In this document: positions 40,858 through 52,233 of the stretch, one piece after another
Numbering within the stretch: the stretch's first letter is position 1
Layout of the letters: each line of letters begins with the position of its first letter
Source: Auraticoccus cholistanensis
Lineage (GTDB): Bacteria > Actinomycetota > Actinomycetes > Propionibacteriales > Propionibacteriaceae
NCBI RefSeq assembly: GCF_009742705.1
Contig: NZ_WPCU01000008.1
Coordinates: 1-64,000, forward strand
Direction: 5' to 3'
Length of the DNA stretch: 64,000 nt
Program-made: the position numbers and the translations under genes
The notes under the pieces: generated by a model
Databases searched by the model: none
Told to the model about the DNA's origin: nothing
What the model saw: only the letters and a program-made list of their open reading frames with translations

Positions 40858-42297
40858 CTAGTCCTCGACCAGCACCCACTCCCCGCTGCGGCGGGGGTCG
40901 GCACCGGCGCCCAGCGGGCTGATCGCGCTCACCCCGCCGAAGAAGGGCAATTGGCGCTCGGTCTCGAAGACGGTGCTGCCGGCGGCGACCAGCGCCTCCA
41001 GCACCTCCGGGGAGAAGCCTGGCTCGAGCCGGACGTGGCCGCCGGGGAGCGCCGCCAGCCGGGGCCGGTCGATGGCCTCCTGCGGCGGCGTGCCGCGCAG
41101 CATCCGCAGCACGGTCTGCACCAGCGCCGGACGGATCCGGCTGCCGCCGGCGGCGCCGGCCACCAGCCGCAGCCTGCCGGCGTCGTCGAGCACCACCATC
41201 GGCGACATCATGGAGTTGACCCGCTGCCCCGGCACCGGCTCGCCGCGGACCAGCTCGCCCTCGCCGAGCATGGAGTTCAGGTGCACCCCGTAGCCGGGGA
41301 CGTAGACCGAGGAGCCCAGGCCCAGGCTGGTGGTGGCGACGCAGGCGTTGCCGTCGGCGTCCACGGCGCAGACGTTGGTGGTGTCGGACAGCCGCGGGTG
41401 GGCGCGCAGCGCCTCGACCAGGGCGCAGGCCGCCGCCGGGTCGGTGACCGGGTCGCCGTGGCTGGTCCGGGCGGCGGAGGCGAGGGTGGCCAGCACGTCG
41501 TCCATGTCGTCGCCACGGGCGAGCGCGCGGACCCGGCCGTCGGGCAGGTCCAGCGCCACCTCGGCCGCCGGCGACTCCCGCACCCGGTACGCGGCCAGGT
41601 CGGTGGCGCTGAGCCCGCCGCCGTCGGCCACCGCCGCCAGCACGGCGTCGGCGTAGGGCCCGGAGTAGAAGGCCTCGGGGGAGTCCTTGAGCAGCTCGAA
41701 GGCCCGCCAGTGCTCGGGGTGGACCAGCGGGTCGCCGGCCTGCAGCAGCGTCCCGTCGGGGCGGCAGAAGACCTTCGCCCCCTCCCCGGCGCACATCGCC
41801 TCGGTGATCGAGGGCAGCAGCTGGGCGTGGGTCAGCGGGAAGGGCGTGCCGTAGGAGGCCAGCAGCGCCGGCTCGACCAGGCTGGCCCAGTCCGTCCGCC
41901 CCCAGCGCTGCCACAGGTGACGCACCCCGGCGGGCACCCCGGGGACGGCCACCGTGGCGGGACCGATCTCGTAGGGGACCGGGTGGCCGCCCAGGTAGAC
42001 CTCGATGGGCACGCCGCGGCCGGCGCGGCGCTCGCCCAGCCCCGGCACGGCGACGAAGAAGTCCACGCAGGTGGTCTCGCCGGTGCCCGCGTCGTGCACG
42101 ACGGCGAACCCGCCTCCGCTGAGACCGGTGAACAGCGTCTCGGCCGCGCAGCTGACCAGCACCATGGCCACCGCGGCGTCCACGGCGTGGCCGCCGTGCC
42201 GCAGCACGTTGGCGCCGGCGCCTGCGGTGGTGGGGTGGGCCGCCGCCACACCGGGCCGCACCGGCGCGACCGCGGCCGGCGACCCGGCGGCGCTCAC
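40858..42297 (-). CDS. Gamma-glutamyltransferase family protein
   Basis: 479-aa Ntn hydrolase that removes or transfers gamma-glutamyl groups. The mature small subunit should begin at the Thr (residue about 305) of DTTNVCAVDADGNACVATTS. The C-terminal VNSMMSPMVVLDDAGRLRLVAGAAGGSRI matches the family. No signal peptide is seen, so it may be cytosolic. GTG 42297 overlaps the serB stop (GTGA). Coupling to serB is unusual, and the physiological substrate (glutathione is not made by most actinobacteria) is unclear. Confidence 0.85.
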   Translation of the reverse strand: MSAAGSPAAVAPVRPGVAAAHPTTAGAGANVLRHGGHAVDAAVAMVLVSCAAETLFTGLSGGGFAVVHDAGTGETTCVDFFVAVPGLGERRAGRGVPIEVYLGGHPVPYEIGPATVAVPGVPAGVRHLWQRWGRTDWASLVEPALLASYGTPFPLTHAQLLPSITEAMCAGEGAKVFCRPDGTLLQAGDPLVHPEHWRAFELLKDSPEAFYSGPYADAVLAAVADGGGLSATDLAAYRVRESPAAEVALDLPDGRVRALARGDDMDDVLATLASAARTSHGDPVTDPAAACALVEALRAHPRLSDTTNVCAVDADGNACVATTSLGLGSSVYVPGYGVHLNSMLGEGELVRGEPVPGQRVNSMMSPMVVLDDAGRLRLVAGAAGGSRIRPALVQTVLRMLRGTPPQEAIDRPRLAALPGGHVRLEPGFSPEVLEALVAAGSTVFETERQLPFFGGVSAISPLGAGADPRRSGEWVLVED

Positions 42298-43169
42298 CAC
42301 CGCAGCAGTCCCGCGACCACGTCCAGCCGGGGCACCTCGATCGAGACGTCGGCCGCGGCGGCGACCACCGGCTTGGCGCGGTAGGCCACGCCCAGGCCGG
42401 CCGCGGCGAGCATGTCCAGGTCGTTGGCGCCGTCGCCCACGGCCACCGTCGCCGCGGGGTCCACGCCGAGCTGCCCCGCCCACTCCAGCAGCGCGGCCGC
42501 CTTGGCCGCCCGGTCGACCACCGGGCCGAGCACCCGGCCGGTGAGCCGGCCGTCGGCGATCTCGAGGCTGTTGGCCCGCACGTGGGAGATGCCGAGCAGG
42601 GCGGCCAGCGGGTTGACCACCTCGGCGAACCCGCCCGAGACCAGGCCGACGGTGGCCCCGTGCTCGCGGGCCCGGGCCACCAGCGCGCTGGCGCCGGGAG
42701 AGAGCTCCACCCGCTGCAGCACCTCGGCCAGCGCGGTCGCCGGCACCCCGGTCAGGGTGGCGACCCGCGCCCGCAGGCTCTCGGCGAAGTCGATCTCACC
42801 GCGCATCGCGCGCTCGGTGACGGCCGCGACCTCCGCACGGGTGCCGGCGTGCTCGGCGAGCATCTCGATCACCTCGCCGGTGATGAGGGTGGAGTCGACG
42901 TCCATCACCAGCAGCCCGACCGGGCCCAGCAGGGCGCCGTCCAGCACCGCGACCTCCCAGCCGGCGGCGCGCGCGGCGGGTACCACCGCGGCCCGCACGG
43001 CGGCCCGGTCGGCGTCCGTGCGCCCCTCGAGCTCGACGGCCACCAGACCGTCCTCGGCCACCGGCTCGCCGACCCGCAGGTCGGCGACCAGGGCGGCGGC
43101 GGCCTCGGCCACCGCGGCGGCTCCTCCGGCTGGCTCGGGACGGACGAGGCTGATGCGCACGAGTTCCAC
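42294..43169 (-). CDS. serB: Phosphoserine phosphatase
   Basis: 291 aa. HAD motif I is DVDSTLI (D90, D92), motif II GLVSGGF, and motif III-IV KAAALLEWAGQLGVDPAATVAVGDGANDLDML supplies the Lys and Asp ligands. The N-terminal 80 residues form an ACT-like regulatory domain as in SerB of actinobacteria. It dephosphorylates phosphoserine in serine synthesis. GTG 43169 is 6 nt from TAGGAT (43181-43176), so leaderless. Ends overlapping the gamma-glutamyltransferase start. Confidence 0.9.
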   Translation of the reverse strand: MELVRISLVRPEPAGGAAAVAEAAAALVADLRVGEPVAEDGLVAVELEGRTDADRAAVRAAVVPAARAAGWEVAVLDGALLGPVGLLVMDVDSTLITGEVIEMLAEHAGTRAEVAAVTERAMRGEIDFAESLRARVATLTGVPATALAEVLQRVELSPGASALVARAREHGATVGLVSGGFAEVVNPLAALLGISHVRANSLEIADGRLTGRVLGPVVDRAAKAAALLEWAGQLGVDPAATVAVGDGANDLDMLAAAGLGVAYRAKPVVAAAADVSIEVPRLDVVAGLLRW

Positions 43170-43196
43170 GCACCGATCCTAGGGGCGCACAGGCGG

Positions 43197-43202
43197 TAGG
43201 GT
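43197..43202 (+). promoter_or_regulatory. Candidate -10 of the RNase HI gene
   Basis: TAGGGT at 43197-43202 would start transcription near 43209 and leave a leader of about 27 nt with GAGGAG before ATG 43236. Confidence 0.4.
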
Positions 43203-43235
43203 CCTGCGCGCAGCCGCCGAACCCGAGGAGACCCG

Positions 43236-44294
43236 ATGAGCCGCGACGCCCGCAGCCGGGGCGCCACCCTGGTCGCCGCCGCCGACGGCTCCGCCCTGGG
43301 CAACCCCGGCCCGGCCGGCTGGGCCTGGTACGTCGACGACGACACCTGGGCCGCCGGCGGCTGGCCGCACGGCACCAACAACATGGGTGAGCTGATGGCC
43401 GTGCTGGACCTGCTGCGGGCCACCGAGCCGCTGGGCGTCCCGCTGCGGGTGCTGTGCGACAGCACCTACGTCATCAAGGCCGTCACCGAGTGGATGCCGG
43501 GCTGGAAGCGGCGCGGCTGGCGTCGCGCCGACGGCAAGCCGGTGCTCAACCAGGACCTGCTGCGCGAGCTGGACGCCGCCCTGCAGGGGCGCACCGTCGA
43601 GCTGGAGTGGGTCAAGGGCCACGCCGGGCACGCCATGAACGAGGCCGCGGACGCCCGGGCGCGGGCCGCCGCCACCGCCTACCAGCGCGGCACCGAGCCC
43701 GACACCGGCCCCGGGCTGGCGCACTGGCGCCCGCCCGTGGTGGCCACCGTCGACGACGGCGAGCCCGAGGACGTCGCACCCGTGGACCAGGCGACGGGGG
43801 ACGCGGCGGCGGGGGACGGGGCGACGGTGGACGGGCCGGCGGTGGACGGGTCGGCGGGGGACGGGCCGGCGGTGGACGGGTCGGCGGGGGACGGGCTGCC
43901 GTCCGACGCGGAGGAGGGTGTCGAGGACGCCCTCTTCGCCGTCACCGAGCCCACGGACGAGGAGGTGGTGGTCGCCCTCGAGCGCGAGCTCCTCGACCCC
44001 CGCGTCAGGGCCGACCCCGAGCGGCTGGAGCAGCTGCTGCACCCGCACTGGCGCGAGATCGGCGCCTCGGGCCGGCTGTGGACGCGGGCGGAGATGATCG
44101 AGCACCTGGGGGCCCAGACCGGGACGGGCCGGACCTCGCTGGAGGTGCTCGAGGTGGCCCGCGTGGACGCAGCGACGATCCTGCTGCTGTGGCGCAGCAG
44201 CGGCCCGGCGGCCCCCGCGCTGCGCAGCTCGCTGTGGGTGCTGACCCCCTCCGGCTGGCGGCAGCGCCACCACCAGGGCACCCCGGAGGCGTGA
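43236..44294 (+). CDS. rnhA: RNase HI fused to a DUF4440 domain
   Basis: 352 aa, more than twice the length of RNase HI. The N-terminal 150 residues are RNase HI: AADGSALGNPGP (D), NNMGELMAVLDLL (E), LCDSTYVIK (D) and the EAADARARAA Asp near the end of the domain. They hydrolyse the RNA strand of RNA/DNA hybrids. A flexible Asp/Gly/Pro-rich linker (about 165-225) contains a 30-bp perfect tandem repeat. Residues about 235-350 resemble a DUF4440 (NTF2-like) domain: ERELLDPRVRADPERLEQLLHPHWREIG, quoted in part. The added role is unknown. ATG 43236 has GAGGAG upstream. Confidence 0.85.
   Translation: MSRDARSRGATLVAAADGSALGNPGPAGWAWYVDDDTWAAGGWPHGTNNMGELMAVLDLLRATEPLGVPLRVLCDSTYVIKAVTEWMPGWKRRGWRRADGKPVLNQDLLRELDAALQGRTVELEWVKGHAGHAMNEAADARARAAATAYQRGTEPDTGPGLAHWRPPVVATVDDGEPEDVAPVDQATGDAAAGDGATVDGPAVDGSAGDGPAVDGSAGDGLPSDAEEGVEDALFAVTEPTDEEVVVALERELLDPRVRADPERLEQLLHPHWREIGASGRLWTRAEMIEHLGAQTGTGRTSLEVLEVARVDAATILLLWRSSGPAAPALRSSLWVLTPSGWRQRHHQGTPEA
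43831..43890 (+). repeat. Perfect 30-bp tandem duplication in the rnhA linker
   Basis: Bases 43831-43860 are repeated exactly at 43861-43890, with degenerate units on both sides. In frame, each copy encodes a DGPAVDGSAG-type decapeptide. The phase is preserved. Confidence 0.85.
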
Positions 44295-44306
44295 CCCCCG
44301 GGGGAT

Positions 44307-44335
44307 TTGGTTTCGAGGGCGATCTCTGACAGTAT
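44307..44335 (+). promoter_or_regulatory. Candidate S10 operon promoter
   Basis: TTGGTT (44307-44312), a 17-nt spacer and CAGTAT (44330-44335). It gives a leader of about 235 nt before rpsJ that contains a hairpin CCCGACC-N5-GGTCGGG (44494-44512). Confidence 0.45.
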
Positions 44336-44576
44336 TGCCGGGTTGCTCCGACGTGGTCGCCGGGGTGTGCTGTGCCCTCAGGGTACCGGCCACCGCACCG
44401 AGAGACCCGATCGAGGCCGGGCGCGTTGCGCCGGGTGCCTCAGCTCAGGCAGGGAAGACTCCGCCTCGCTGTGTGCCCGAAGTGCGCGACACGCCCGACC
44501 GCGTGGGTCGGGGACGGGACGAACGGTCGCCCGCCGTGGGCGGCCGGCACTGCAGGACGGATAGTTAGGACGAACT

Positions 44577-44885
44577 GTGGCGGGACAAAAGATCCGCATC
44601 AGGCTGAAGGCCTATGACCACGAGGTCATCGACACCTCGGCGCGCACGATCGTCGACACGGTCACCCGCACCGGGGCCCGCGTGGCCGGCCCGGTGCCGC
44701 TCCCCACGGAGAAGAACGTGTACTGCGTCATTCGTTCGCCCCACAAGTACAAGGACAGCCGCGAGCACTTCGAGATGCGCACGCACAAGCGGCTGATCGA
44801 CATCATCGACCCCACCCCGAAGACCGTCGACTCGCTCATGCGTCTCGACCTGCCCGCGGGTGTCGACATCGAGATCAAGCTCTGA
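44577..44885 (+). CDS. rpsJ: 30S ribosomal protein S10
   Basis: 102 aa, complete; S10 also acts as NusE in transcription antitermination with Nus[21 protein letters not shown] and the loop [13 protein letters not shown] are typical. GTG 44577 has an AGGA. First gene of the long S10-spc transcription unit. Confidence 0.98.
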   Translation: MAGQKIRIRLKAYDHEVIDTSARTIVDTVTRTGARVAGPVPLPTEKNVYCVIRSPHKYKDSREHFEMRTHKRLIDIIDPTPKTVDSLMRLDLPAGVDIEIKL

Positions 44886-44898
44886 GGACTGACGAACA

Positions 44899-45555
44899 AT
44901 GAGCAACCGCAAGCTGAAGGGGCTGCTGGGCACCAAGCTCGGCATGACCCAACTCTGGGACGAGAACAACCGCGTGGTCCCGGTGACCGTGATCCAGGCC
45001 GGCCCCTGCGTCGTGACCCAGGTCCGCACCCCCGAGAAGGACGGCTACTCCGCCGTGCAGCTCGGCTTCGGGGCCGTCAAGGCCAAGAAGGTCACCAAGC
45101 CCGCCGCCGGGCACTTCGCCCAGGCCGGTGTCACCCCGCGCAAGCACCTGGTCGAGCTGCGCACGAACGACGCCGCTGAGTACACCCTGGGCCAGGAGCT
45201 CGGCGCCGACGTCTTCGCCGCCGCGGACGTGGTCGACGTGACCGGCGTGAGCCGGGGCAAGGGCACCGCCGGTGTCATGAAGCGCCACGGCTTCCACGGT
45301 CTGCGCGCCAGCCACGGTGTGCACCGCAAGCACCGCTCGCCCGGCTCCATCGGTGGCTGCGCCACCCCCGGCCGTGTCTTCAAGGGCATGCGGATGGCCG
45401 GCCGGATGGGCCTGGAGAAGGTCACCGTGCAGAACCTCTCCGTCCACGCTGTCGACGCCGAGCGCGGCCTGATCCTGGTCAAGGGCGCCGTGCCCGGGGC
45501 CAAGGGCGGGCTGGTCGTGCTGCGCAGCGCCGCCAAGAAGGGAGACGCCGCATGA
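44899..45555 (+). CDS. rplC: 50S ribosomal protein L3
   Basis: 218 aa. L3 binds 23S rRNA near the peptidyl transferase centre; the extended loop with [20 protein letters not shown] and [10 protein letters not shown] is visible (quoted in pieces). ATG 44899; its stop overlaps rplD (ATGA), coupling their translation. Confidence 0.98.
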   Translation: MSNRKLKGLLGTKLGMTQLWDENNRVVPVTVIQAGPCVVTQVRTPEKDGYSAVQLGFGAVKAKKVTKPAAGHFAQAGVTPRKHLVELRTNDAAEYTLGQELGADVFAAADVVDVTGVSRGKGTAGVMKRHGFHGLRASHGVHRKHRSPGSIGGCATPGRVFKGMRMAGRMGLEKVTVQNLSVHAVDAERGLILVKGAVPGAKGGLVVLRSAAKKGDAA

Positions 45556-46241
45556 GCACCGTCGACGTCATCGACGCCAGCGGCAACAAGTCCGGCACCA
45601 CCGAGCTGCCGGGCGAGCTGTTCGACGTCCAGGTCAACGTCCCGCTGATCCACCAGGTCGTGGTGGCCCAGCTGGCCGCCGCCCGCCAGGGCACCCACTC
45701 CACCAAGACCCGCGGCGAGGTCCGCGGCGGTGGGGCCAAGCCGTGGCGCCAGAAGGGCACCGGCCGCGCCCGCCAGGGCTCGCGCCGCGCCCCGCAGTGG
45801 ACCGGTGGTGGCATCGTCCACGGGCCGGTGCCGCACGGGTACGCCCAGCGCACCCCCAAGAAGATGATCGCCGCCGCGCTGCGCGGTGCGCTCAGCGACC
45901 GGGCCCGTGAGGGCCGCGTGCACGTGGTCAGCGAGCTGGTGACGGGGGAGACCCCCAGCACCAAGCAGGCGCTGGCCGCGGTGACCGCCGCCGCCGGTGC
46001 GGTCAGCACCCTGGTGGTGCTGCACCGCGACGAGGACGCCGCCTGGCTGAGCCTGCGCAACGTCCCGCACGTGCACACGCTGGCCGTCGACCAGCTGAAC
46101 GCCTACGACGTGCTGTGCGCCGAGGCGGTGGTCTTCACCGCCGCCGCCCTGGAGAGCTTCGTGGACGGCCCCTCGGCCGGCCGCGGCGCCAAGGCCGTCG
46201 CCCGTGAGGGCGAGCTCGAGGCCGGAGAGGACGAGAAGTGA
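45552..46241 (+). CDS. rplD: 50S ribosomal protein L4
   Basis: 229 aa, including the long loop that reaches the exit tunnel ([20 protein letters not shown]). The C-terminal tail is acidic. L4 is an autoregulator of S10 in some bacteria, but no leader element for this is recognised here. ATG 45552 overlaps rplC by 4 nt and its stop overlaps rplW. Confidence 0.98.
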   Translation: MSTVDVIDASGNKSGTTELPGELFDVQVNVPLIHQVVVAQLAAARQGTHSTKTRGEVRGGGAKPWRQKGTGRARQGSRRAPQWTGGGIVHGPVPHGYAQRTPKKMIAAALRGALSDRAREGRVHVVSELVTGETPSTKQALAAVTAAAGAVSTLVVLHRDEDAAWLSLRNVPHVHTLAVDQLNAYDVLCAEAVVFTAAALESFVDGPSAGRGAKAVAREGELEAGEDEK

Positions 46242-46549
46242 CCGAGAGCCTGAAGATCCGCGACCACCGCGACGTGCTGCTGGCACCCGTGGTGAGCGAG
46301 AAGAGCTACGCGCTGCTGGACCAGAACAAGTACACGTTCCTGGTCGACCCGCGCGCCAACAAGACCGAGATCAAGATCGCGGTCGAGAAGGTGTGGGGCG
46401 TCAAGGTCACCAGCGTGAACACGATGAACCGGCGCGGCAAGACCCGTCGCACCCGGTTCGGGACCGGCAAGCGCGCCGACACCAAGCGGGCGATCGTCAC
46501 GGTCGCCGAGGGCCAGCGCATCGACATCTTCGGCGGATCGGCCGCCTGA
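46238..46549 (+). CDS. rplW: 50S ribosomal protein L23
   Basis: 103 aa. L23 sits at the tunnel exit and docks trigger factor and SRP. Recognised by [20 protein letters not shown] and [23 protein letters not shown] 46238 overlaps the rplD stop by 4 nt. A strong hairpin follows before rplB. Confidence 0.98.
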   Translation: MTESLKIRDHRDVLLAPVVSEKSYALLDQNKYTFLVDPRANKTEIKIAVEKVWGVKVTSVNTMNRRGKTRRTRFGTGKRADTKRAIVTVAEGQRIDIFGGSAA

Positions 46550-46564
46550 GCGGACCGGCTGCCG

Positions 46565-46586
46565 GCACCGGGTCTGGACCCGGTGC
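46565..46586 (+). other. Hairpin between rplW and rplB
   Basis: GCACCGGGTC (46565-46574) and GACCCGGTGC (46577-46586) form a near-perfect stem. Inside an operon it is more likely a processing or pause site than a terminator. Confidence 0.5.
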
Positions 46587-46619
46587 GCGACACCACAGAA
46601 GACAAGGACGAAAAGACCT

Positions 46620-47456
<837 letters not shown>

Positions 47457-47472
47457 TCAGGAGTTCTGGAAG

Positions 47473-47754
47473 ATGCCACGCAGCTTGAAGAAGGGTCCCT
47501 TCGTGGACGACCACCTCGCCAAGAAGGTCGAGGTGCAGAACGACAAGGGCACCAAGAACGTCATCAAGACCTGGTCGCGCCGCTCGATGATCGTGCCGGA
47601 CATGATCGGCCACACCATCGCCGTGCACGACGGCCGCAAGCACGTCCCGGTCTTCGTCAGCGAGGCCATGGTGGGTCACAAGCTCGGGGAGTTCGCGCCC
47701 ACGCGGACCTTCAGGGGCCACGTGAAGGACGACCGGAAGGCCCGCCGGCGCTGA
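47473..47754 (+). CDS. rpsS: 30S ribosomal protein S19
   Basis: 93 aa. Head protein contacting A-site tRNA and S13. [15 protein letters not shown] and [20 protein letters not shown] match the family. ATG 47473 follows AGGAG-like sequence. Confidence 0.98.
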   Translation: MPRSLKKGPFVDDHLAKKVEVQNDKGTKNVIKTWSRRSMIVPDMIGHTIAVHDGRKHVPVFVSEAMVGHKLGEFAPTRTFRGHVKDDRKARRR

Positions 47755-47784
47755 CGCGCGGCGAGCCGACAGATAAGGAAGAGA

Positions 47785-48210
47785 ATGAGCACCTCGGAGA
47801 AGCAGCGCCCCTCGCGGCGCGCGGCCCTGCTCGGTGACCGTCCTGGTTCGTACGCGATCGCCCGCCACGTCCGGATGTCGCCGACCAAGGTCCGCCGCGT
47901 CGTGGACATGGTCCGTGGCCTGGACGTGAACGAGGCCCTGACCGTGCTGCGGTTCGCGCCGCAGGCGGCCAGCGAGCCCGTCTACAAGGTGGTGGCCAGC
48001 GCCGCCGCCAACGCGGAGAGCACCGCGGACCTGCGCGCCGACGACCTCTACGTCAGCCAGGCGTTCGTGGACGAGGGCGTCACCATGCGCCGCATCCGCC
48101 CCCGCGCCAAGGGCTCCGCCTCGCGGATCCTCAAGCGCGGCAGCCACATCACCGTCGTCGTCGAACCGCGTTCGCAGTCGAACACCGAGCCCCGCAGCAA
48201 GGAGGCCTGA
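47785..48210 (+). CDS. rplV: 50S ribosomal protein L22
   Basis: 141 aa. Lines the exit tunnel; the beta-hairpin region near [15 protein letters not shown] is typical of the macrolide-sensitive form. ATG 47785, AAGGAAGAG upstream. Confidence 0.97.
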   Translation: MSTSEKQRPSRRAALLGDRPGSYAIARHVRMSPTKVRRVVDMVRGLDVNEALTVLRFAPQAASEPVYKVVASAAANAESTADLRADDLYVSQAFVDEGVTMRRIRPRAKGSASRILKRGSHITVVVEPRSQSNTEPRSKEA

Positions 48211-48212
48211 GC

Positions 48213-49019
<807 letters not shown>

Positions 49020-49023
49020 GCAG

Positions 49024-49443
49024 ATGCTGATCCCACGCAGGGTCAAGTTCCGCAAGCAGCACCACCCCAAGCGGAGCGGTGCGGCCAAGGGCGGGACGAC
49101 GCTGGCCTTCGGTGACTTCGGCATCCAGGCCCTCGAGGGCGCCTACGTCACCAACCGCCAGATCGAGTCGGCGCGTATCGCGATGACCCGTCACATCAAG
49201 CGAGGCGGGAAGGTGTGGATCAACATCTACCCCGACCGTCCGCTGACCAAGAAGCCCGCCGAGACCCGGATGGGTTCGGGCAAGGGCTCCCCCGAGTGGT
49301 GGGTGGCCAACGTCAAGCCGGGCCGGGTGCTCTTCGAGCTCTCCGGCGTCGAGGAGAGCGTGGCCCGCGAGGCCATGCGACTGGCTATCCACAAGTTGCC
49401 GATGAAGGCCCGCTTCATCCGGCGTGAGGCAGGTGAGAACTGA
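49024..49443 (+). CDS. rplP: 50S ribosomal protein L16
   Basis: 139 aa. Binds near the A and P sites; start [19 protein letters not shown] is typical. ATG 49024 is preceded by the rpsC stop and a weak ribosome binding site. The stop TGA overlaps the rpmC start. Confidence 0.98.
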   Translation: MLIPRRVKFRKQHHPKRSGAAKGGTTLAFGDFGIQALEGAYVTNRQIESARIAMTRHIKRGGKVWINIYPDRPLTKKPAETRMGSGKGSPEWWVANVKPGRVLFELSGVEESVAREAMRLAIHKLPMKARFIRREAGEN

Positions 49444-49700
49444 TGGCGAACGCCCTGAACGCCACCGAGCTGCGCGGTCTGAGCCGTGAGGCGCTGGACA
49501 AGCAGGTGCGCGAGCTGAAGGAGGAGCTGTTCACGCTCCGCTTCCAGGCCGCCACCGGCCAGCTGGAGTCGCACGGCCGGCTGCGCGAGGTCCGCAAGGA
49601 CATCGCCCGGATCTACACCGTGATCCAGGAGCGCAACCTCGGCATCGTCAGCGACCCCGAGGTCGATGCTGCCGTCGAGACCGAGACCGAGAAGGCCTGA
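49443..49700 (+). CDS. rpmC: 50S ribosomal protein L29
   Basis: 85 aa, slightly longer than E. coli L29, with an acidic C-terminal extension ([16 protein letters not shown]). [26 protein letters not shown] is the family core. ATG 49443 overlaps the rplP stop by one base. Confidence 0.97.
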   Translation: MANALNATELRGLSREALDKQVRELKEELFTLRFQAATGQLESHGRLREVRKDIARIYTVIQERNLGIVSDPEVDAAVETETEKA

Positions 49701-49702
49701 GC

Positions 49703-49990
49703 ATGAGCGAGACCACCGAGAACACCCAGACCGCCACCGCGCGCAGCGCGCGCAAGGTGCGTGAGGGCATCGTCGTCAGCGACAAGATGGACAAGACCAT
49801 CACCGTGCTGGTCGAGGACCGCGTCAAGCACAAGCTGTACGGCAAGGTCCTGCGGACCTCCGAGCGGCTGAAGGCCCACGACGAGGAGAACACCGCCGGC
49901 GTGGGCGACCGCGTGCAGGTGATGGAGACCCGTCCGCTGTCGGCGACCAAGCGCTGGCGGCTGACGAAGATCATCGAGCGGGCCAAGTAA
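49703..49990 (+). CDS. rpsQ: 30S ribosomal protein S17
   Basis: 95 aa. [20 protein letters not shown] and the [16 protein letters not shown] segment identify it; it has an N-terminal extension of about 15 residues. ATG 49703 is 3 nt after rpmC. Confidence 0.97.
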   Translation: MSETTENTQTATARSARKVREGIVVSDKMDKTITVLVEDRVKHKLYGKVLRTSERLKAHDEENTAGVGDRVQVMETRPLSATKRWRLTKIIERAK

Positions 49991-50020
49991 GCCACCACCA
50001 GACCCATCCGTTCCACCAGG

Positions 50021-50040
50021 CCCGGTCCGGGGTGACCGGG
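50021..50040 (+). other. Hairpin between rpsQ and rplN
   Basis: CCCGGTC (50021-50027) pairs with GACCGGG (50034-50040). It divides the classic S10 and spc units, which are continuous here across a 78-nt gap. A leader-like ribosome binding site follows (AGGAG). Confidence 0.4.
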
Positions 50041-50068
50041 AACCGGTGAGACAACCAGGAGACAGACA

Positions 50069-50437
50069 ATGATCCAGCAGGAGGCGCGGCTCAAGGTCGC
50101 CGACAACACGGGTGCGAAGGAGATCCTCTGCATCCGCGTGCTCGGTGGCTCCGGCCGCCGCTACGCCGGCATCGGTGACACCATCGTTGCCACCGTCAAG
50201 GACGCCATCCCCGGCGGCAACGTCAAGAAGGGCGACGTCGTCAAGGCGGTCGTCGTGCGCACCGTCAAGGAGCGCCGGCGTCCGGACGGCTCGTACATCA
50301 AGTTCGACGAGAACGCCGCGGTGATCCTCCGCGCCGACGGGGAGCCCCGGGGCACCCGCATCTTCGGTCCGGTGGGGCGCGAGCTGCGGGAGAAGAAGTT
50401 CATGCGCATCGTGTCGCTCGCACCGGAGGTGATCTGA
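50069..50437 (+). CDS. rplN: 50S ribosomal protein L14
   Basis: 122 aa. Start [20 protein letters not shown] and the central [20 protein letters not shown] are invariant features of L14, which sits at the inter-subunit bridge. ATG 50069. Confidence 0.98.
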   Translation: MIQQEARLKVADNTGAKEILCIRVLGGSGRRYAGIGDTIVATVKDAIPGGNVKKGDVVKAVVVRTVKERRRPDGSYIKFDENAAVILRADGEPRGTRIFGPVGRELREKKFMRIVSLAPEVI

Positions 50438-50818
50438 ATGGCACAGCACAAGCTCCACGTCCGCAAGGGCGACCGGGTCAAGGTCGTGGCCGGCAAGGAC
50501 AAGGGCACCGTCGGCGAGATCATCGCCGTCGACCCGGCCAACCAGCGGGTGACCGTCGAGGGCGTCAACGTGGTGAAGCGTCACCGCCGTGAGACCCAGA
50601 CCCAGGCCGGGCGCCGCACCGAGGGCGGGATCATCGCCTCCGAGGCCCCGATCCACGCCTCGAACGTGCAGCTCGTGGTCAAGGACGACGAGGGCAACGA
50701 GGTCGTGACCCGGGTGGGCCACCGCCGCGACGAGGTCACCAAGCGTCGTCCCGACGGCACCGAGTACCAGGGCTTCCGCTCCGTGCGGATCGCCCGCAAG
50801 ACCGGCAAGGAGATCTGA
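50438..50818 (+). CDS. rplX: 50S ribosomal protein L24
   Basis: 126 aa, longer than E. coli by a C-terminal segment, with the KOW motif [19 protein letters not shown]. Initiator of 50S assembly. The gene directly abuts the rplN stop. Confidence 0.97.
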   Translation: MAQHKLHVRKGDRVKVVAGKDKGTVGEIIAVDPANQRVTVEGVNVVKRHRRETQTQAGRRTEGGIIASEAPIHASNVQLVVKDDEGNEVVTRVGHRRDEVTKRRPDGTEYQGFRSVRIARKTGKEI

Positions 50819-50819
50819 G

Positions 50820-51449
50820 ATGTCGACCACGACGACGGACTCGAGCGTCCAGGCGCTCCCGCGTCTGCAGCAGCGGTACCGCGAGGTGATCGTGCCCGCG
50901 CTGCAGGAGGAGTTCTCCTACGCCAACCCGATGCAGATCCCCGGCCTGGTCAAGGTCGTGGTGAACATGGGTGTCGGCGACGCCGCCCGGGACTCCAAGG
51001 TGATCGACGGCGCCATCCGGGACCTCACCACCATCACCGGCCAGAAGCCGCAGGTGACCAAGGCCCGCAAGTCCATCGCGCAGTTCAAGCTGCGCGAGGG
51101 GCAGGCGATCGGCTGCCACGTCACCCTGCGCAACCGCCGGATGTGGGAGTTCGCCGACCGGCTGCTGTCGCTGGCGCTGCCGCGCATCCGCGACTTCCGC
51201 GGTCTGAACGCCCACCAGTTCGACGGTCAGGGGAACTACACCTTCGGCCTGAACGAGCAGGTGATGTTCCACGAGATCGACCAGGACCGCATCGACCGGG
51301 TCCGCGGCATGGACATCACCTTCGTGACCAGTGCCACCAACGACGCGGAGGGCCGGGCGCTGCTCAAGCACCTCGGCTTCCCGTTCAACGACAACCCGAA
51401 GCCGGCCAAGGTCCGCGCCAAGGGTCCGGCCTACGCACGGAAGAAGTGA
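50820..51449 (+). CDS. rplE: 50S ribosomal protein L5
   Basis: 209 aa. 5S rRNA binding protein; the conserved [22 protein letters not shown] core appears as [20 protein letters not shown], and [18 protein letters not shown] follows. ATG 50820. Confidence 0.97.
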   Translation: MSTTTTDSSVQALPRLQQRYREVIVPALQEEFSYANPMQIPGLVKVVVNMGVGDAARDSKVIDGAIRDLTTITGQKPQVTKARKSIAQFKLREGQAIGCHVTLRNRRMWEFADRLLSLALPRIRDFRGLNAHQFDGQGNYTFGLNEQVMFHEIDQDRIDRVRGMDITFVTSATNDAEGRALLKHLGFPFNDNPKPAKVRAKGPAYARKK

Positions 51450-51456
51450 GCAGGAG

Positions 51457-51642
51457 ATGGCCAAGACAGCTCTGAAGGTCAAGCAGTCCCGGAAGCAGAA
51501 GTTCGCCGTCCGGGCCTACACCCGGTGCCAGCGCTGCGGCCGGCCCCGCGCCGTGTTCCGCAAGTTCAACCTGTGCCGGATCTGCGTGCGCCAGCTCGCC
51601 CACGCCGGTCAGCTGCCCGGTATCACCAAGTCCTCCTGGTGA
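51457..51642 (+). CDS. rpsN: 30S ribosomal protein S14, zinc type
   Basis: 61 aa: [24 protein letters not shown]... is the zinc-containing S14 form, with four Cys in CQRCG and CRICVRQ; the ATG at 51457 is the true start. Confidence 0.95.
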   Translation: MAKTALKVKQSRKQKFAVRAYTRCQRCGRPRAVFRKFNLCRICVRQLAHAGQLPGITKSSW

Positions 51643-51663
51643 GTGCGCCGACGTCCGCCCCGT

Positions 51664-51690
51664 CCTCACCGGCCACCCGGCCGGCTGAGG
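51664..51690 (+). other. Hairpin between rpsN and rpsH
   Basis: CCTCA-CCGGCC (51664-51674) pairs with GGCCGG-c-TGAGG (51679-51690) with a one-base bulge. The 142-nt spacer between these genes otherwise contains no gene. Probably an RNA processing or attenuation point. Confidence 0.45.
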
Positions 51691-51784
51691 GGGAGCGGCG
51701 TCCGGGTGCCCACCGCCTCCACTTCTTCACCGCACCGCTGAAGGTCCCCGAGGGAAACCACGGCGAGAAAGAAGCTCATCAGCC

Positions 51785-52192
51785 ATGACCATGACCGACC
51801 CGATCGCAGACATGCTGACCCGTCTGCGCAACGCCAACCAGGCGTACCACGAGACCACCTCGATGCCGCACAGCAAGATCAAGGTGGGGATCGCCCAGAT
51901 CCTGGCCGAGGAGGGCTACATCTCCTCCTTCGAGGTCACCGAGCCGGCCGAGGGCGAGGTGGGCAAGACCCTCACCCTGACGCTGAAGTACGGCCAGAAC
52001 CGGGAGCGCTCGCTCGCTGGTGTGCGCCGCATCTCCAAGCCCGGTCTGCGCGTCTACGCCAAGTCCACCGGCCTGCCGAAGGTCCTGGGTGGTCTGGGCA
52101 TCGCGATCATCTCGACCTCGCAGGGTCTGCTGACCGATCGCGCGGCCAAGTCCAAGAGCGTCGGCGGCGAAGTGCTCGCCTACGTCTGGTGA
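51785..52192 (+). CDS. rpsH: 30S ribosomal protein S8
   Basis: 135 aa, starting [18 protein letters not shown] as in most actinobacteria, so the first of two ATGs (51785) is chosen. S8 is an early-binding platform protein and autogenous regulator in E. coli. Confidence 0.97.
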   Translation: MTMTDPIADMLTRLRNANQAYHETTSMPHSKIKVGIAQILAEEGYISSFEVTEPAEGEVGKTLTLTLKYGQNRERSLAGVRRISKPGLRVYAKSTGLPKVLGGLGIAIISTSQGLLTDRAAKSKSVGGEVLAYVW

Positions 52193-52233
52193 TCGCACCG
52201 GACTGTCGAGCAGAGTTCTGAAGGAGAACGCAC

